A stretch of 33,282 nt of DNA from NCBI RefSeq assembly GCF_947497275.1, contig NZ_CANMFS010000017.1:1-33282 (forward strand), written 5' to 3'. The stretch is from an uncultured Sulfitobacter sp. Lineage in GTDB: Bacteria > Pseudomonadota > Alphaproteobacteria > Rhodobacterales > Rhodobacteraceae. The notes below the pieces were generated by a model. That model made no database searches. It had not been told where the DNA came from and saw nothing but the letters and a program-made list of their open reading frames with translations. Positions 24,997 to 31,930 of the stretch are shown here, piece after piece. How positions within the stretch are numbered: the stretch's first letter is position 1; each line of letters opens with the position of its first letter. A program made the translations under genes and the position numbers.

Positions 24997-25340
24997 TGTA
25001 GTGCGAAGAGAATGCTGTTTTAAACAGGGGTTTCAAACCGGAAGTCCCATAAAGAGCTAGGAAGATACCGGATGAGAGATTGCCAATAAAATATGGTGAT
25101 TTGACCGCGCAGTCGCGAAGGTTTTGCAAATCGGCACTGACAAATAAACTTCGCACCCTGCGCGCGGCAGCGACGGCTTGAAATCGAAAGTTCAATGAAA
25201 TCAACGGTAGCGTTGCTTCAAGGTGGGACGGCAAACGGCGAAAACCTGTTTGCCGTCCCACCTTCGTTTAAGTCCTTTAAAATATGGATTGACGCCAATG
25301 TCGCTTAGAGCTTGTTAATCGCCAAGGTGGGACGTTTTCG
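24997..25340 (-). repeat. Left copy of the inverted 345-bp module flanking the cassette
   Basis: Read on the minus strand from 25340 outward it contains: CGTCCCACC (25326-25334), GGTGGGACG (25254-25262), CGTCCCACC (25222-25230), GGGTGCGAAGTTTA (ending at 25145), then a coding-like block and CTTCGCACTACA (24997-25008). The same elements in the same order occur on the plus strand at 30231-30576. Spacings left/right are 72/71, 32/32, 64/64 and 150/151 bases, while the sequence between the boxes has diverged strongly. The inner end overlaps the 5' end of the S24 repressor gene. No transposase or integrase is nearby. Confidence 0.75.
25220..25264. promoter_or_regulatory. Palindromic operator candidate upstream of the S24 repressor
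   Basis: A perfect 17-bp inverted repeat: AAGGTGGGACGGCAAAC (25220-25236) and its complement at 25248-25264, with an 11-base centre. It lies just before the ATG of the S24/LexA-like gene at 25284, where an autoregulated repressor would bind. The GGTGGGACG core recurs at 25326 and three times at the far end of the cassette, in front of the GHKL-HEPN genes. It could also act as an RNA hairpin in the leader. That the S24 protein binds here is inference. Confidence 0.55.
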
Positions 25341-25994
25341 AGTGCCATACAAGCGATTAAGCGTGGATCGTCGCCTTCAGCACAGAAGCTTGAAGCCATA
25401 TGCGATGCGCTCGGGTTTGAGTTTTACGTTGGGCCGAAAAGGACCGATGAGCCATCTACACCCGACAGCAAGCACGAAGGTCTTTCCCTGCTGGATCAGT
25501 TTGCCTTCATCAATCACTTCGACGTCCAGCTCTCGGCGGGTCCTGGAACGAACGGTGAGAATGCAAAACCTCTCGCGCCGGTCGCGTTCCGCAAGGACTG
25601 GCTGCGCGGAATGTACCTGTCCGAGAAGGATTGCATGGTTTTGAGCGTCAGGGGGGACAGTATGTATCCCGATCTGCGTGACGGGGATCTTGCCCTGCTA
25701 GACTGCCGTCCAACGGACCAGCTGAGCTATGGCTATTCCTACGGCCTTGTGGACCTGGACGGCCAGTCGCGGGTCAAGAAGATTGAAGTGATCGACGAAG
25801 GGCTGTTGCTCCAGTCGATCAACCCGGACTATGGAACGGATGCGCGCCTGGGCGAGGACGCCAACCGCATCAAGATCATTGGTTGCGTGGTCTGGTCAGG
25901 ACACAAGCACAATGTAAGCCTGGCGAAACCTCCACCCGGCGAAAAGCCCCGTCCAAAGCGGAATAAACCCCGCTTCAAACACAGTTGGATTTAA
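25284..25994 (+). pseudogene. S24/LexA-like repressor with UGA at codon 3
   Basis: From the ATG at 25284 the frame reads M-D-stop-R-Q-C-R-L-E-L-V and then stays open for 233 codons to 25994; reading the UGA as a tryptophan codon would give a normal 236-aa repressor. The N-terminal part has a helix-turn-helix-like segment (F-S-S-A-I-Q-A-I-K-R-G-S-S-P-S-A-Q-K-L-E-A-I-C). A LexA-type A-G cleavage bond lies in L-S-A-G-P-G. The C-terminal S24 peptidase domain has the serine in R-G-D-S-M-Y-P (S126) and the lysine in R-V-K-K (about K165). No ATG, GTG or TTG follows the UGA in frame until 25611, which would leave only the peptidase half. It may be a decayed gene, a consensus error, or expressed from an unusual start. 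The YbjQ gene follows after 4 bases. Confidence 0.7.
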
Positions 25995-25998
25995 GAAT

Positions 25999-26475
25999 AT
26001 GCGAAACTGCAGCGACTGTGGCAAAGCTCTTAACATGTTCAACCAGGCCAAGCCGGGTCTGTGCAACATATGTGCGAACAAGGACCCTGATGCCGAAGCG
26101 GCCGAACAGGCGCTGCTGGCTAAGGATGCCGCGATCGACGCGATCATCGTCACGACCGAGATGCAAACCGACCTTCTCATCGGCGAGCGCCTCGGCATCA
26201 TCACCGCCGAGTGCGCGTATGGCATGAACGTGTTCAAGGATCTGTTCGCATCGATCCGCAACATCGTCGGCGGCAGATCGGCTGCGGTTCAGAAGACAAT
26301 GCGCGACGCACGTGAGACGGTGCTTTACGAGCTGAAACAGGAAGCCCACCGCAAGGGGGCCGACGCGGTGATCGCGGTTGATCTGGATTACGTCCAGATC
26401 GGGGACGGCGGATGGAGCATGGTCATGCTGGTCGCCTCCGGCACGGCCGTGAAGATCGAGCGGGCCGCAGCCTGA
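25999..26475 (+). CDS. YbjQ/UPF0145-family protein with N-terminal zinc ribbon
   Basis: 158 aa. The N-terminus has two cysteine pairs (C-S-D-C and C-N-I-C, residues 4-27), a zinc-ribbon knuckle. From about residue 45 the sequence follows the YbjQ_1 family, annotated as a heavy-metal-binding pentameric fold: V-T-T-E-M-Q-T, then R-L-G-I-I-T-A-E-C-A-Y-G-M-N-V-F-K-D, A-R-E-T-V-L-Y-E-L-K-Q-E-A, and G-A-D-A-V-I-A-V-D-L-D-Y. The molecular function of the family is unsettled. GC content is host-like. It starts 4 bases after the S24 stop, so the two probably share a transcript and its promoter and operator. The ribosome binding site is weak. Confidence 0.8.
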   Translation: MRNCSDCGKALNMFNQAKPGLCNICANKDPDAEAAEQALLAKDAAIDAIIVTTEMQTDLLIGERLGIITAECAYGMNVFKDLFASIRNIVGGRSAAVQKTMRDARETVLYELKQEAHRKGADAVIAVDLDYVQIGDGGWSMVMLVASGTAVKIERAAA

Positions 26476-26519
26476 AAACGACATGCCCCACGGGGCCGAC
26501 CCTGAACGAAAGACCTCCC

Positions 26520-26804
26520 ATGATCCAACCCACGCTTCCGATCCTCCTGGCCCTCACACTTGTCGCCGGCTGCAGCGGCATCGTTGCCGACCGCGCCATC
26601 GTGAACGGGACCGGCCCCGAGTTGCTCAAGCTGCGCACCGGCCCTGGGCTGGACTACGGCGTCGTCAGGGGCCTGCCCGATGGCACCGAGCTCAACCGCT
26701 ACGACTGCGTGACCGAGATCGGCCAACTCTGGTGCGAGGTTTCGCCCGTCGATGCTGCTGGCGTGCGGGGGTGGGTGTCGGCGGATTATTTGTCGGGGGG
26801 CTAA
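26520..26804 (+). CDS. SH3-domain lipoprotein
   Basis: 94 aa. A lipoprotein signal peptide (I-L-L-A-L-T-L-V-A-G-C, lipidated Cys18) is followed by a single bacterial SH3 (SH3b) domain: L-L-K-L-R-T-G-P-G-L-D-Y-G-V-V-R-G-L-P-D-G-T near residues 34-55 and a W-C-E-V...G-W-V-S-A-D-Y-L end. Such proteins sit in the periplasm and bind peptidoglycan or protein ligands. The ATG at 26520 is chosen because the signal peptide starts there; the frame is open 36 codons upstream inside the YbjQ gene. It lies 44 bases after YbjQ on the same strand and ends 8 bases from the convergent HEPN-like gene, with no terminator visible between them. Confidence 0.8.
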   Translation: MIQPTLPILLALTLVAGCSGIVADRAIVNGTGPELLKLRTGPGLDYGVVRGLPDGTELNRYDCVTEIGQLWCEVSPVDAAGVRGWVSADYLSGG

Positions 26805-26812
26805 AGAGAGGT

Positions 26813-27961
26813 CTATCGGTCTTCCGATGGTTTCTTTGTGGTTTTCAACGAAACGATATCCTTGTCGGTGAGTGTCAGCATATTTGCGTCTAGTCCGGAC
26901 GCCTGTGCGGCCTGAAAGAAAAGCCGTGTGCACGCGCGGTCGTGGGCGCTTATCACGTCCAACAGATCGTCTTCTGTCTGTTGTTCTCTCTTTATCGGCC
27001 TGAAGTAGCGGTACAGCCCACGCTCAGCACACACCGGAATCACCCATCCAAAACGCTCGGCGTAGACGGAGCCATACGGTCGCCTGTGGACGATTTCGTT
27101 CCGAAGGTTGGTGACCTTCTTCAACCACCCTGCAGTAGCCCATCTGTTAGGGCTATCTTCCTGCAACACTAGCCATTTCTTTTCGATCAGAAGGTCAAGG
27201 ATGGGCTCAATCCCAGCGTGTTCGGAGCGGAGCTCTTTTCTCAGAGCATTCATTGTATCTACTTTTCCGTGGCTTGCATCCATTCCGAGACGGTTCGCAA
27301 TAAAAGCAGCGAGATAGTCCCGGGCCGAACCTAGTTGAAGGAAAAAACCGTGAACGTGAGCAAAAAGACTCTGGTCCATGCTGTTGGAGCTTCGTTGACC
27401 AGCGACATGGCCCGCGTACATTTTATTGACGAGCTCTTCATTGTAGTGTTCAGCGATTTTCTCAACGGCGAGATCCATAGAGCGCAAACTTAGGCTTATC
27501 GCTTGGGCGAGCCGTTCCTCGACTGTTCGATTATCCAATATTTCCGCGATTTTAGAGTGGTCAGCAGTCTCAAGTTCTCTTAGTTGCTGACTACGAGCTG
27601 TGCAAAACATGTTGCTAGAAATGTCACTCCAGAGGGCTGATGGGCTTCTGAAATGGTTTTCCGCCGTTGGAATGATCGGCCTCCAAGATGAGCGCCATCG
27701 GCCGTTAAACCAGCCACTTGACTGAAAGCCCAACTTCCTAAGTCCCCCGATCCGAATTACTTGGCGCACCTGCTCACCGGTCAAAAACCCCTTCGCTCGG
27801 GCTTCCCCGCCCTCAAGCATTGGTTCAATGTGCCATTGATCGTCGCTTACTTTAGCTCCCCGAAATCCTCCTGTGCAGTGAATATAGAATATGTCGGCGT
27901 CCGGTTGCCTCGGGACGGGCCGCCACTTATCATTGCAGATACTAGGAGGGAATTCGTACAT
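26813..27961 (-). CDS. HEPN-like protein, putative RNase effector
   Basis: 382 aa, not assigned to a named family. The main clue is L-R-N-E-I-V-H-R-R-P at residues 286-295: R287-x4-H292 fits the R-x4-6-H catalytic motif of HEPN ribonucleases, common in toxin and antiphage systems, and the region around it (about 150-320) is predicted all-helical. The N-terminal about 115 residues are rich in W and P and unlike HEPN. Base composition is more AT-rich than the YbjQ and SH3 genes. The ATG at 27959-27961 has GGAT 7 bases upstream. The same frame is open without a stop for 38 codons further upstream, to the stop of the preceding nuclease ORF, but contains no ATG, GTG or TTG. It lies downstream of the GHKL-nuclease gene on the same strand. 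Confidence 0.65.
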   Translation of the reverse strand: MYEFPPSICNDKWRPVPRQPDADIFYIHCTGGFRGAKVSDDQWHIEPMLEGGEARAKGFLTGEQVRQVIRIGGLRKLGFQSSGWFNGRWRSSWRPIIPTAENHFRSPSALWSDISSNMFCTARSQQLRELETADHSKIAEILDNRTVEERLAQAISLSLRSMDLAVEKIAEHYNEELVNKMYAGHVAGQRSSNSMDQSLFAHVHGFFLQLGSARDYLAAFIANRLGMDASHGKVDTMNALRKELRSEHAGIEPILDLLIEKKWLVLQEDSPNRWATAGWLKKVTNLRNEIVHRRPYGSVYAERFGWVIPVCAERGLYRYFRPIKREQQTEDDLLDVISAHDRACTRLFFQAAQASGLDANMLTLTDKDIVSLKTTKKPSEDR

Positions 27962-28075
27962 TTTATCGATCCAAACTAGGTGTTTAGGTCGTGAAATATG
28001 AGAAATTGGAGCATGGAGGAAATCTTGGAATAAAACCGAAATTTTGCGTGCCGCTATGCTGCTTCTCAGACTTAT

Positions 28076-29341
28076 CTACTCACCCATCAGTACGGAGAAG
28101 AACGCTTGGTTGCGCTTCTTAGCTAATTCAATAAGGGTCTCATACCCCATAGCTTGGATAAAAATTTCTTCGGCGTCCCAGTAGCGTGTGTAGATACGAG
28201 GATCTGCTAGATTCTTGAAATCTTGCCGTCGGAGTACCTTTTTCAGCGACGGTGTGATGTCGGCTATGACAAAAGCGGTGCGACGACTGACTGTGTCGAA
28301 TGAGCCGAACTTGCCATCTGCCCGTTGCATGCCACTCTTCTCCATCGCTTTCTCTATCGTCTCGATGACTTGAGTTATGGGGTCAGTCTTAGCCTTGCCA
28401 AACACATAATCGTCTCGGTTTGGCCGTTTGAATTCTACTATCGCAAGAGCTGTACCAGCCTCTTCGCCGAGGTACATACTGTCATCATAGAAGAGTAGAT
28501 CAGTAACCTTATCACCTTTCTTTCGCGATTTTCCATCCGGAGGACGGTCGCTCGATATGTACGGCATGAAAGCGAGAGCATCGTCAATCAGCCATAGATT
28601 ATGTTCACAGAAATCGGTCTCGGTATTGTCTGCAAAACGTTTGAAAATGAGCTCGTGCACACTATCTTCAGATGTGAGTTTACCCGCATCGTCAAACCCA
28701 CGAGCCACATCGATTAGGTCAATAATCTTTTTGCGATGAACTATGTACTCAGCGAGCGCTTCCTTTTTCGCGCTGTCGATCTCGCTTGAAAGATCTTTTA
28801 CCGCGTTCTCGTAGCTAGGTCTATCGACCGACGCCGCTGCCAAGCTTTTGCGAAGGTCTCGCGCTCGTCGGTAGCGATGTTGTGCTAAGTCTCCAACGAA
28901 CTGTTCGACTTTCCAGCTGTTTGGTCTCGAACGAACGTACTCATTGATCGACTTGCCTCGAAGGCCTAGTCGGATAATGGGGCTATCCTGGATCGCCAAG
29001 GTGAGCGCCTTTTCTTGGCGCGACTTAATCTTGCCCAGTTGGTCGGTCTCAGATTGATCCAGCTTTTCCGAAATGGCCCTGATGATATCTTCGATCTTTG
29101 AAGACGGAACTGCTAGGTTTGTTCGTTCGTGGTTAAGCCGCGTCTCGAAAGCTTGGCTGCTTACGACAGCGATAACGACGTACTTGGCGCCTTCGTCGTC
29201 GATAAAGTGATCTGCGCCGACCAGTGTGGAGATGTCCCGTGGCCGACCGATAACCCTATCTGCAGCTGTGAACATTACGGCATGATAATTGAACTGCCGT
29301 GACTTCGGAACGCGAGCCATTCGAAAATTTACAGCGCACAT
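28076..29341 (-). pseudogene. C-terminal part of a frameshifted GHKL ATPase, with PD-(D/E)xK-like domain
   Basis: 421 codons from the ATG at 29341; the same frame is open back to about 29605 and there reads P-E-F-P-G-T-G-L-L-V-S-L-S-R-P, clearly continuing the GHKL ORF upstream. The middle region (about 80-220) is a long charged helix, probably coiled coil. The C-terminal region has H-N-L-W-L-I-D (residues 247-253), a T-D-L-L-F strand (D281) and V-E-F-K (E303, K305), the order expected of a PD-(D/E)xK nuclease core. The complete gene would encode about 664 aa. The TAG at 28076-28078 is in frame with the HEPN ORF downstream. Similar HSP90/MORC-type ATPase-nuclease fusions occur in bacterial defence islands. 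Confidence 0.7.
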
Positions 29342-29568
29342 TTCTCCGTCAAATTCGATCAGTAGCTCGCCTTCAGTTGTACTGCTAACTCGATCCTTGA
29401 ACTCGGTCGCTAGATCGATTTCGTCGCCATCGTCGAAGCGAACTGTGATCCTTGGAAGGGCCCTGCTGAAAAAATAGCCTAAGAAATGCGAGCCGATGCT
29501 CTCAAGAACCGTCTGCGCAGTAAGTGCTGTTACTTCGTCTTCCCAAATATCGACTGGGCGCGAGAGAC

Positions 29569-30069
29569 TTACAAGAAGCCCAGTGCCAGGAAACTCGGGT
29601 CGCCATCATGGTACCGGATTTCGTTCTGATTGTAGATATCGAAGCGAAAATTTTTGACCAGGGTGTTGTCTTTGCCTTCTGCTCGCGACCTGTAACGCAC
29701 GTCTTGGAAGACCTTAAAAGCGATGAAACGACCGAAGCCCCGTCCGTTACGGCGCATCTTATGACCCGAGAAAGGCGTACGGAAAGACCGAAAGTTGTCA
29801 GCATCCAACCCGATGCCATTGTCCATTATTTCTGCTTCAAACTCATTTGGCGAGTTTAGGTTCGAAATATGGATACATACCTTTCCCGCACTGCCAATGT
29901 TGCTACCGTGTCGAGCCTCCACGCCGTCAACTGCGTTCGAAATTGCTTCGTAAATCGGCAGCAGGAAATTGTCTGCGGTAGTCGGAAGGTTAGTCCGCTC
30001 GAGAACAACCGTCATATCTGGCTTCCAAAGTGGCTCGTCCGTTTCTGTGTCCCGGTCTAGATCCAGCAT
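29569..30069 (-). pseudogene. N-terminal part of a frameshifted GHKL (HSP90-like) ATPase
   Basis: 166 codons with a complete GHKL ATP-binding signature: the N box L-P-I-Y-E-A-I-S-N-A-V-D-G (E41, N45), the G1 box D-N-G-I-G-L-D (residues 83-89) and a G2-like N-G-R-G-F-G-R-F (108-115). Similarity to the family ends near H-D-G-D-P, after which the frame runs into a stop at 29569, while the correct continuation is one frame over. Restoring one C in the C-run opposite 29597-29599 would read D-G-D-P-E-F-P-G-T-G and join the two halves. The start ATG (30067-30069) follows AAGGCGGGCAAT. It probably was the first gene of a minus-strand operon with the HEPN-like gene. Confidence 0.75.
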
Positions 30070-30230
30070 ATTGCCCGCCTTAATTCTCTATGCCGAGGTG
30101 TCCGACTCGGTCGATGCAACGTATGTTTACACTGTCCGCTACCGATGTCACCTAGTGGCATAGAGGGAAGATGGTAGATCACCCGTTCGCTCGGTCCGCC
30201 CAGTTATTCCGCGAACACGCTTGCGCAATT

Positions 30231-30576
30231 CTGAAAAACGTCCCACCTCAACCAGCCTCGGAATCAGTCAACCGACGGCTTCAACCATATTTTTAAGACG
30301 TTTGAACAAGGTGGGACGTTTTCATCGGCAGTCCGGTTTCGCGTCCCACCTCAATTTCGCCAAACCCTTATTTTTATGACGCCGCTTCTGCTCTATACTG
30401 GTACGGCGATCAGGGGTGCGAAGTTTAATTGGCAGTGCCTATTTACCACACCCGCCGTCTCGTCTCCGCGCTTACCCATATTTTAAAGGCCTCTAGGCCA
30501 TCCACCCTCTTCCGGGCTCATCATGGGTCTTCCGGATTAAAACGGCTGTTTCTGCCACCTTTTCCTTCGCACTACA
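30231..30576 (+). repeat. Right copy of the inverted 345-bp module flanking the cassette
   Basis: Plus strand order: CGTCCCACC (30239-30247), GGTGGGACG (30310-30318), CGTCCCACC (30342-30350), GGGTGCGAAGTTTA (from 30414), then ATGGGTCTTCCGG and CTTCGCACTACA (30565-30576). It mirrors 25340-24997 with matching spacings. The inner end also shares CCATATTTTTAA next to the middle box, matching the sequence around the ATG of the S24 gene on the left, so this end includes a relic of the 5' end of a second repressor gene. The other parts of 30070-30823 hold the GHKL leader and short hairpins (for example 30627-30646) but no gene I can support. Confidence 0.75.
30309..30351. promoter_or_regulatory. Second palindromic operator candidate, upstream of the GHKL operon
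   Basis: AGGTGGGACG (30309-30318) and CGTCCCACCT (30342-30351) face each other with the same 32-base register as the operator at 25220-25264 before the S24 gene. A third inverted core lies at 30239, nearer to the GHKL start at 30069. The arrangement suggests the same regulator could control both transcription units of the cassette. The distance to the GHKL start (170 bases from the nearest box) is long, so direct repression is not certain. Confidence 0.45.
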
Positions 30577-30823
30577 CAAGTACGGTATCACCGGTTGATG
30601 TTGTAGATAGGTGAATTGGAAGGGGACTTCGAATTACCGTTCGAAGCCCTATAAAAGCGATGACAAATAAACTTCGTTTTTAAGACAAGATTTTCTTCGC
30701 GCTACACCTCGACGCGCACAACCTGCGCTACGGACCCCGGCCTATCGATCTGGCCAGCAAACCGAAGCGCCCGACTGCTCTAGGCTGCTCTACGCGGAAG
30801 TGCGGGAAGCGCCGTATTTATAT

Positions 30824-30899
30824 TGGCAGGGGCTGAGGGACTCGAACCCACGACCCTCGGTTTTGGAGACCGATGCTCTACCAACTGAGCTAAACCCCT
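30824..30899 (-). tRNA. tRNA-Trp (anticodon CCA)
   Basis: A 76-base cloverleaf on the minus strand including the encoded 3' CCA. The acceptor stem AGGGGTT/AGCCCCT pairs with one G-U; the D arm is GCTC-AGTTGGTA-GAGC; the anticodon arm TCGGT-CTCCAAA-ACCGA puts CCA at positions 34-36, reading UGG (tryptophan). The T arm is GTGGG-TTCGAGT-CCCTC, with an apparent U-U mismatch at the 50-64 pair. In many alphaproteobacteria this tRNA directly precedes secE; here secE is 11 kb further downstream. Confidence 0.95.
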
Positions 30900-31048
30900 A
30901 TGCCGGTGGTCTGGGTAATCCGGTTTGCGCCGAGGATCAAGAGACATTGCACCAGACCGCCCGATTTTCAGCTTACCCGGAACAATTACGGGCGCTCGTT
31001 CGTTGGCACGGCAACACCTCAATTAATGATCACCGGAAAGGGAGCATT

Positions 31049-31546
31049 ATGCCACTTAACAATCTCCGCGACGTATACCTCGACCAAATTCAGGATCTCT
31101 ACAGCGCCTGCAAGCAGTCACTCGATATCACCACGGAACTGGGCCGGGCCGCATCCGACAAGGAGCTTAGCGAGGCCCTGATTGCTGGTGCCAACGGAAT
31201 CAGCGAAGGCATGGACGCGCTTAAATCGCTCTGTGCGACACACGACATCAACCCCGATGGCGAACACTGCAAGGGGATGGAAGGGCTCGCCCGCGAAGCG
31301 CGTGCGCACGCTCTTGACGGCAGCTTTGGTGATGATGCGACACGGGACGCAATGATCATCACGCAATACCAGCGCACCGTTCATTATGCACTGGCCGGAT
31401 ACGGTTGCCTTGTCGCATTCGCCAACCGGCTCGGTCTGGACGAAGACGCGGGCATTCTCGAGAAACTACTCGACAATACCTACGACGGTGACCGCCACAT
31501 GACGAAGATTGCCACCAAGGGTGGCGTTAACGAGGCTGCCGCCTGA
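31049..31546 (+). CDS. DUF892 (YciF-type) ferritin-like protein
   Basis: 165 aa all-helical protein of the DUF892 / YciE-YciF ferritin-like family. The N-terminus L-R-D-V-Y-L-D-Q-I-Q-D-L-Y-S-A-C-K-Q-S-L is the typical start, and later helices carry the family blocks C-K-G-M-E-G-L and Q-Y-Q-R-T-V-H-Y-A-L-A-G-Y-G. Relatives form dimers with a di-iron-like four-helix bundle and are induced by stress. The frame is open back through the tRNA region, but the ATG at 31049-31051 has AAGGGAG at the right distance and matches the family start. A strong terminator follows immediately, so it is probably monocistronic. Confidence 0.85.
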   Translation: MPLNNLRDVYLDQIQDLYSACKQSLDITTELGRAASDKELSEALIAGANGISEGMDALKSLCATHDINPDGEHCKGMEGLAREARAHALDGSFGDDATRDAMIITQYQRTVHYALAGYGCLVAFANRLGLDEDAGILEKLLDNTYDGDRHMTKIATKGGVNEAAA

Positions 31547-31569
31547 CACACAGACCCTCAACGACTTGC

Positions 31570-31601
31570 AAGGCTCCTACTTAGCGGTAGGAGCCTTTTT
31601 T
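31570..31601 (+). terminator. Rho-independent terminator after the DUF892 gene
   Basis: A perfect 11-bp stem AAGGCTCCTAC / GTAGGAGCCTT (31570-31580 and 31587-31597) with a 6-base loop, ending in a run of six T's (31596-31601), 24 bases past the stop codon. The remaining 31602-31930 contains no gene or signal I recognise. Confidence 0.92.
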
Positions 31602-31930
31602 CGCTCAGCCACGGCCTTCGTACGCCGCGTTGGATGGCTTGGTGAATTACCGACGTTTCACGGCTTCCCATCCGAACAGCTGCGCCTATGCGCCATCTGA
31701 GATGGCGAATATCCCTTCGATCTACTGCACGAGCAGAAACGCGGGCTGCGAAACTACTCCGTTGTGTCCCAGAGAACGATTGCGGGGCACAGGCCGGTGG
31801 TTCCGCATATGGAGAAGCGGCGATTTGTATTAAACTCGATACATCCTTCAGGTCGAAGCAGCCCAATGTCGCGGTGCTGCAGGGCGATAATTTACTCTGC
31901 CCATTTCAATCAATCCGTGCGACCCAGTAT

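Noticed and set aside
24875..25261. 128-codon minus-strand ORF upstream of the S24 gene
   Set aside because: Only its C-terminal third resembles the right-hand module, the rest is not conserved, and it starts inside the operator palindrome with no ribosome binding site. Treated as part of the repeat rather than a gene.
25220..25352. GGTGGGACG boxes as a short CRISPR array
   Set aside because: Only three cores, alternating in orientation and with unequal spacing, and no cas genes.
25312..25644. 110-codon plus-strand ORF at the start of the repressor region
   Set aside because: It is out of frame with the helix-turn-helix/S24 coding frame and has no recognisable features.
25323..30323. 17-bp direct repeat CAAGGTGGGACGTTTTC at 25323 and 30307 read as attL/attR
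   Set aside because: The two copies correspond to different boxes (inner left and middle right) of the inverted modules, there is no integrase, and one copy is inside the repressor coding frame. The inverted-module explanation fits better.
30824..30899. tRNA-Trp as integration site of the cassette
   Set aside because: No duplicated tRNA 3' fragment was found at the far end of the cassette, and the module ends stop about 250 bases before the tRNA.
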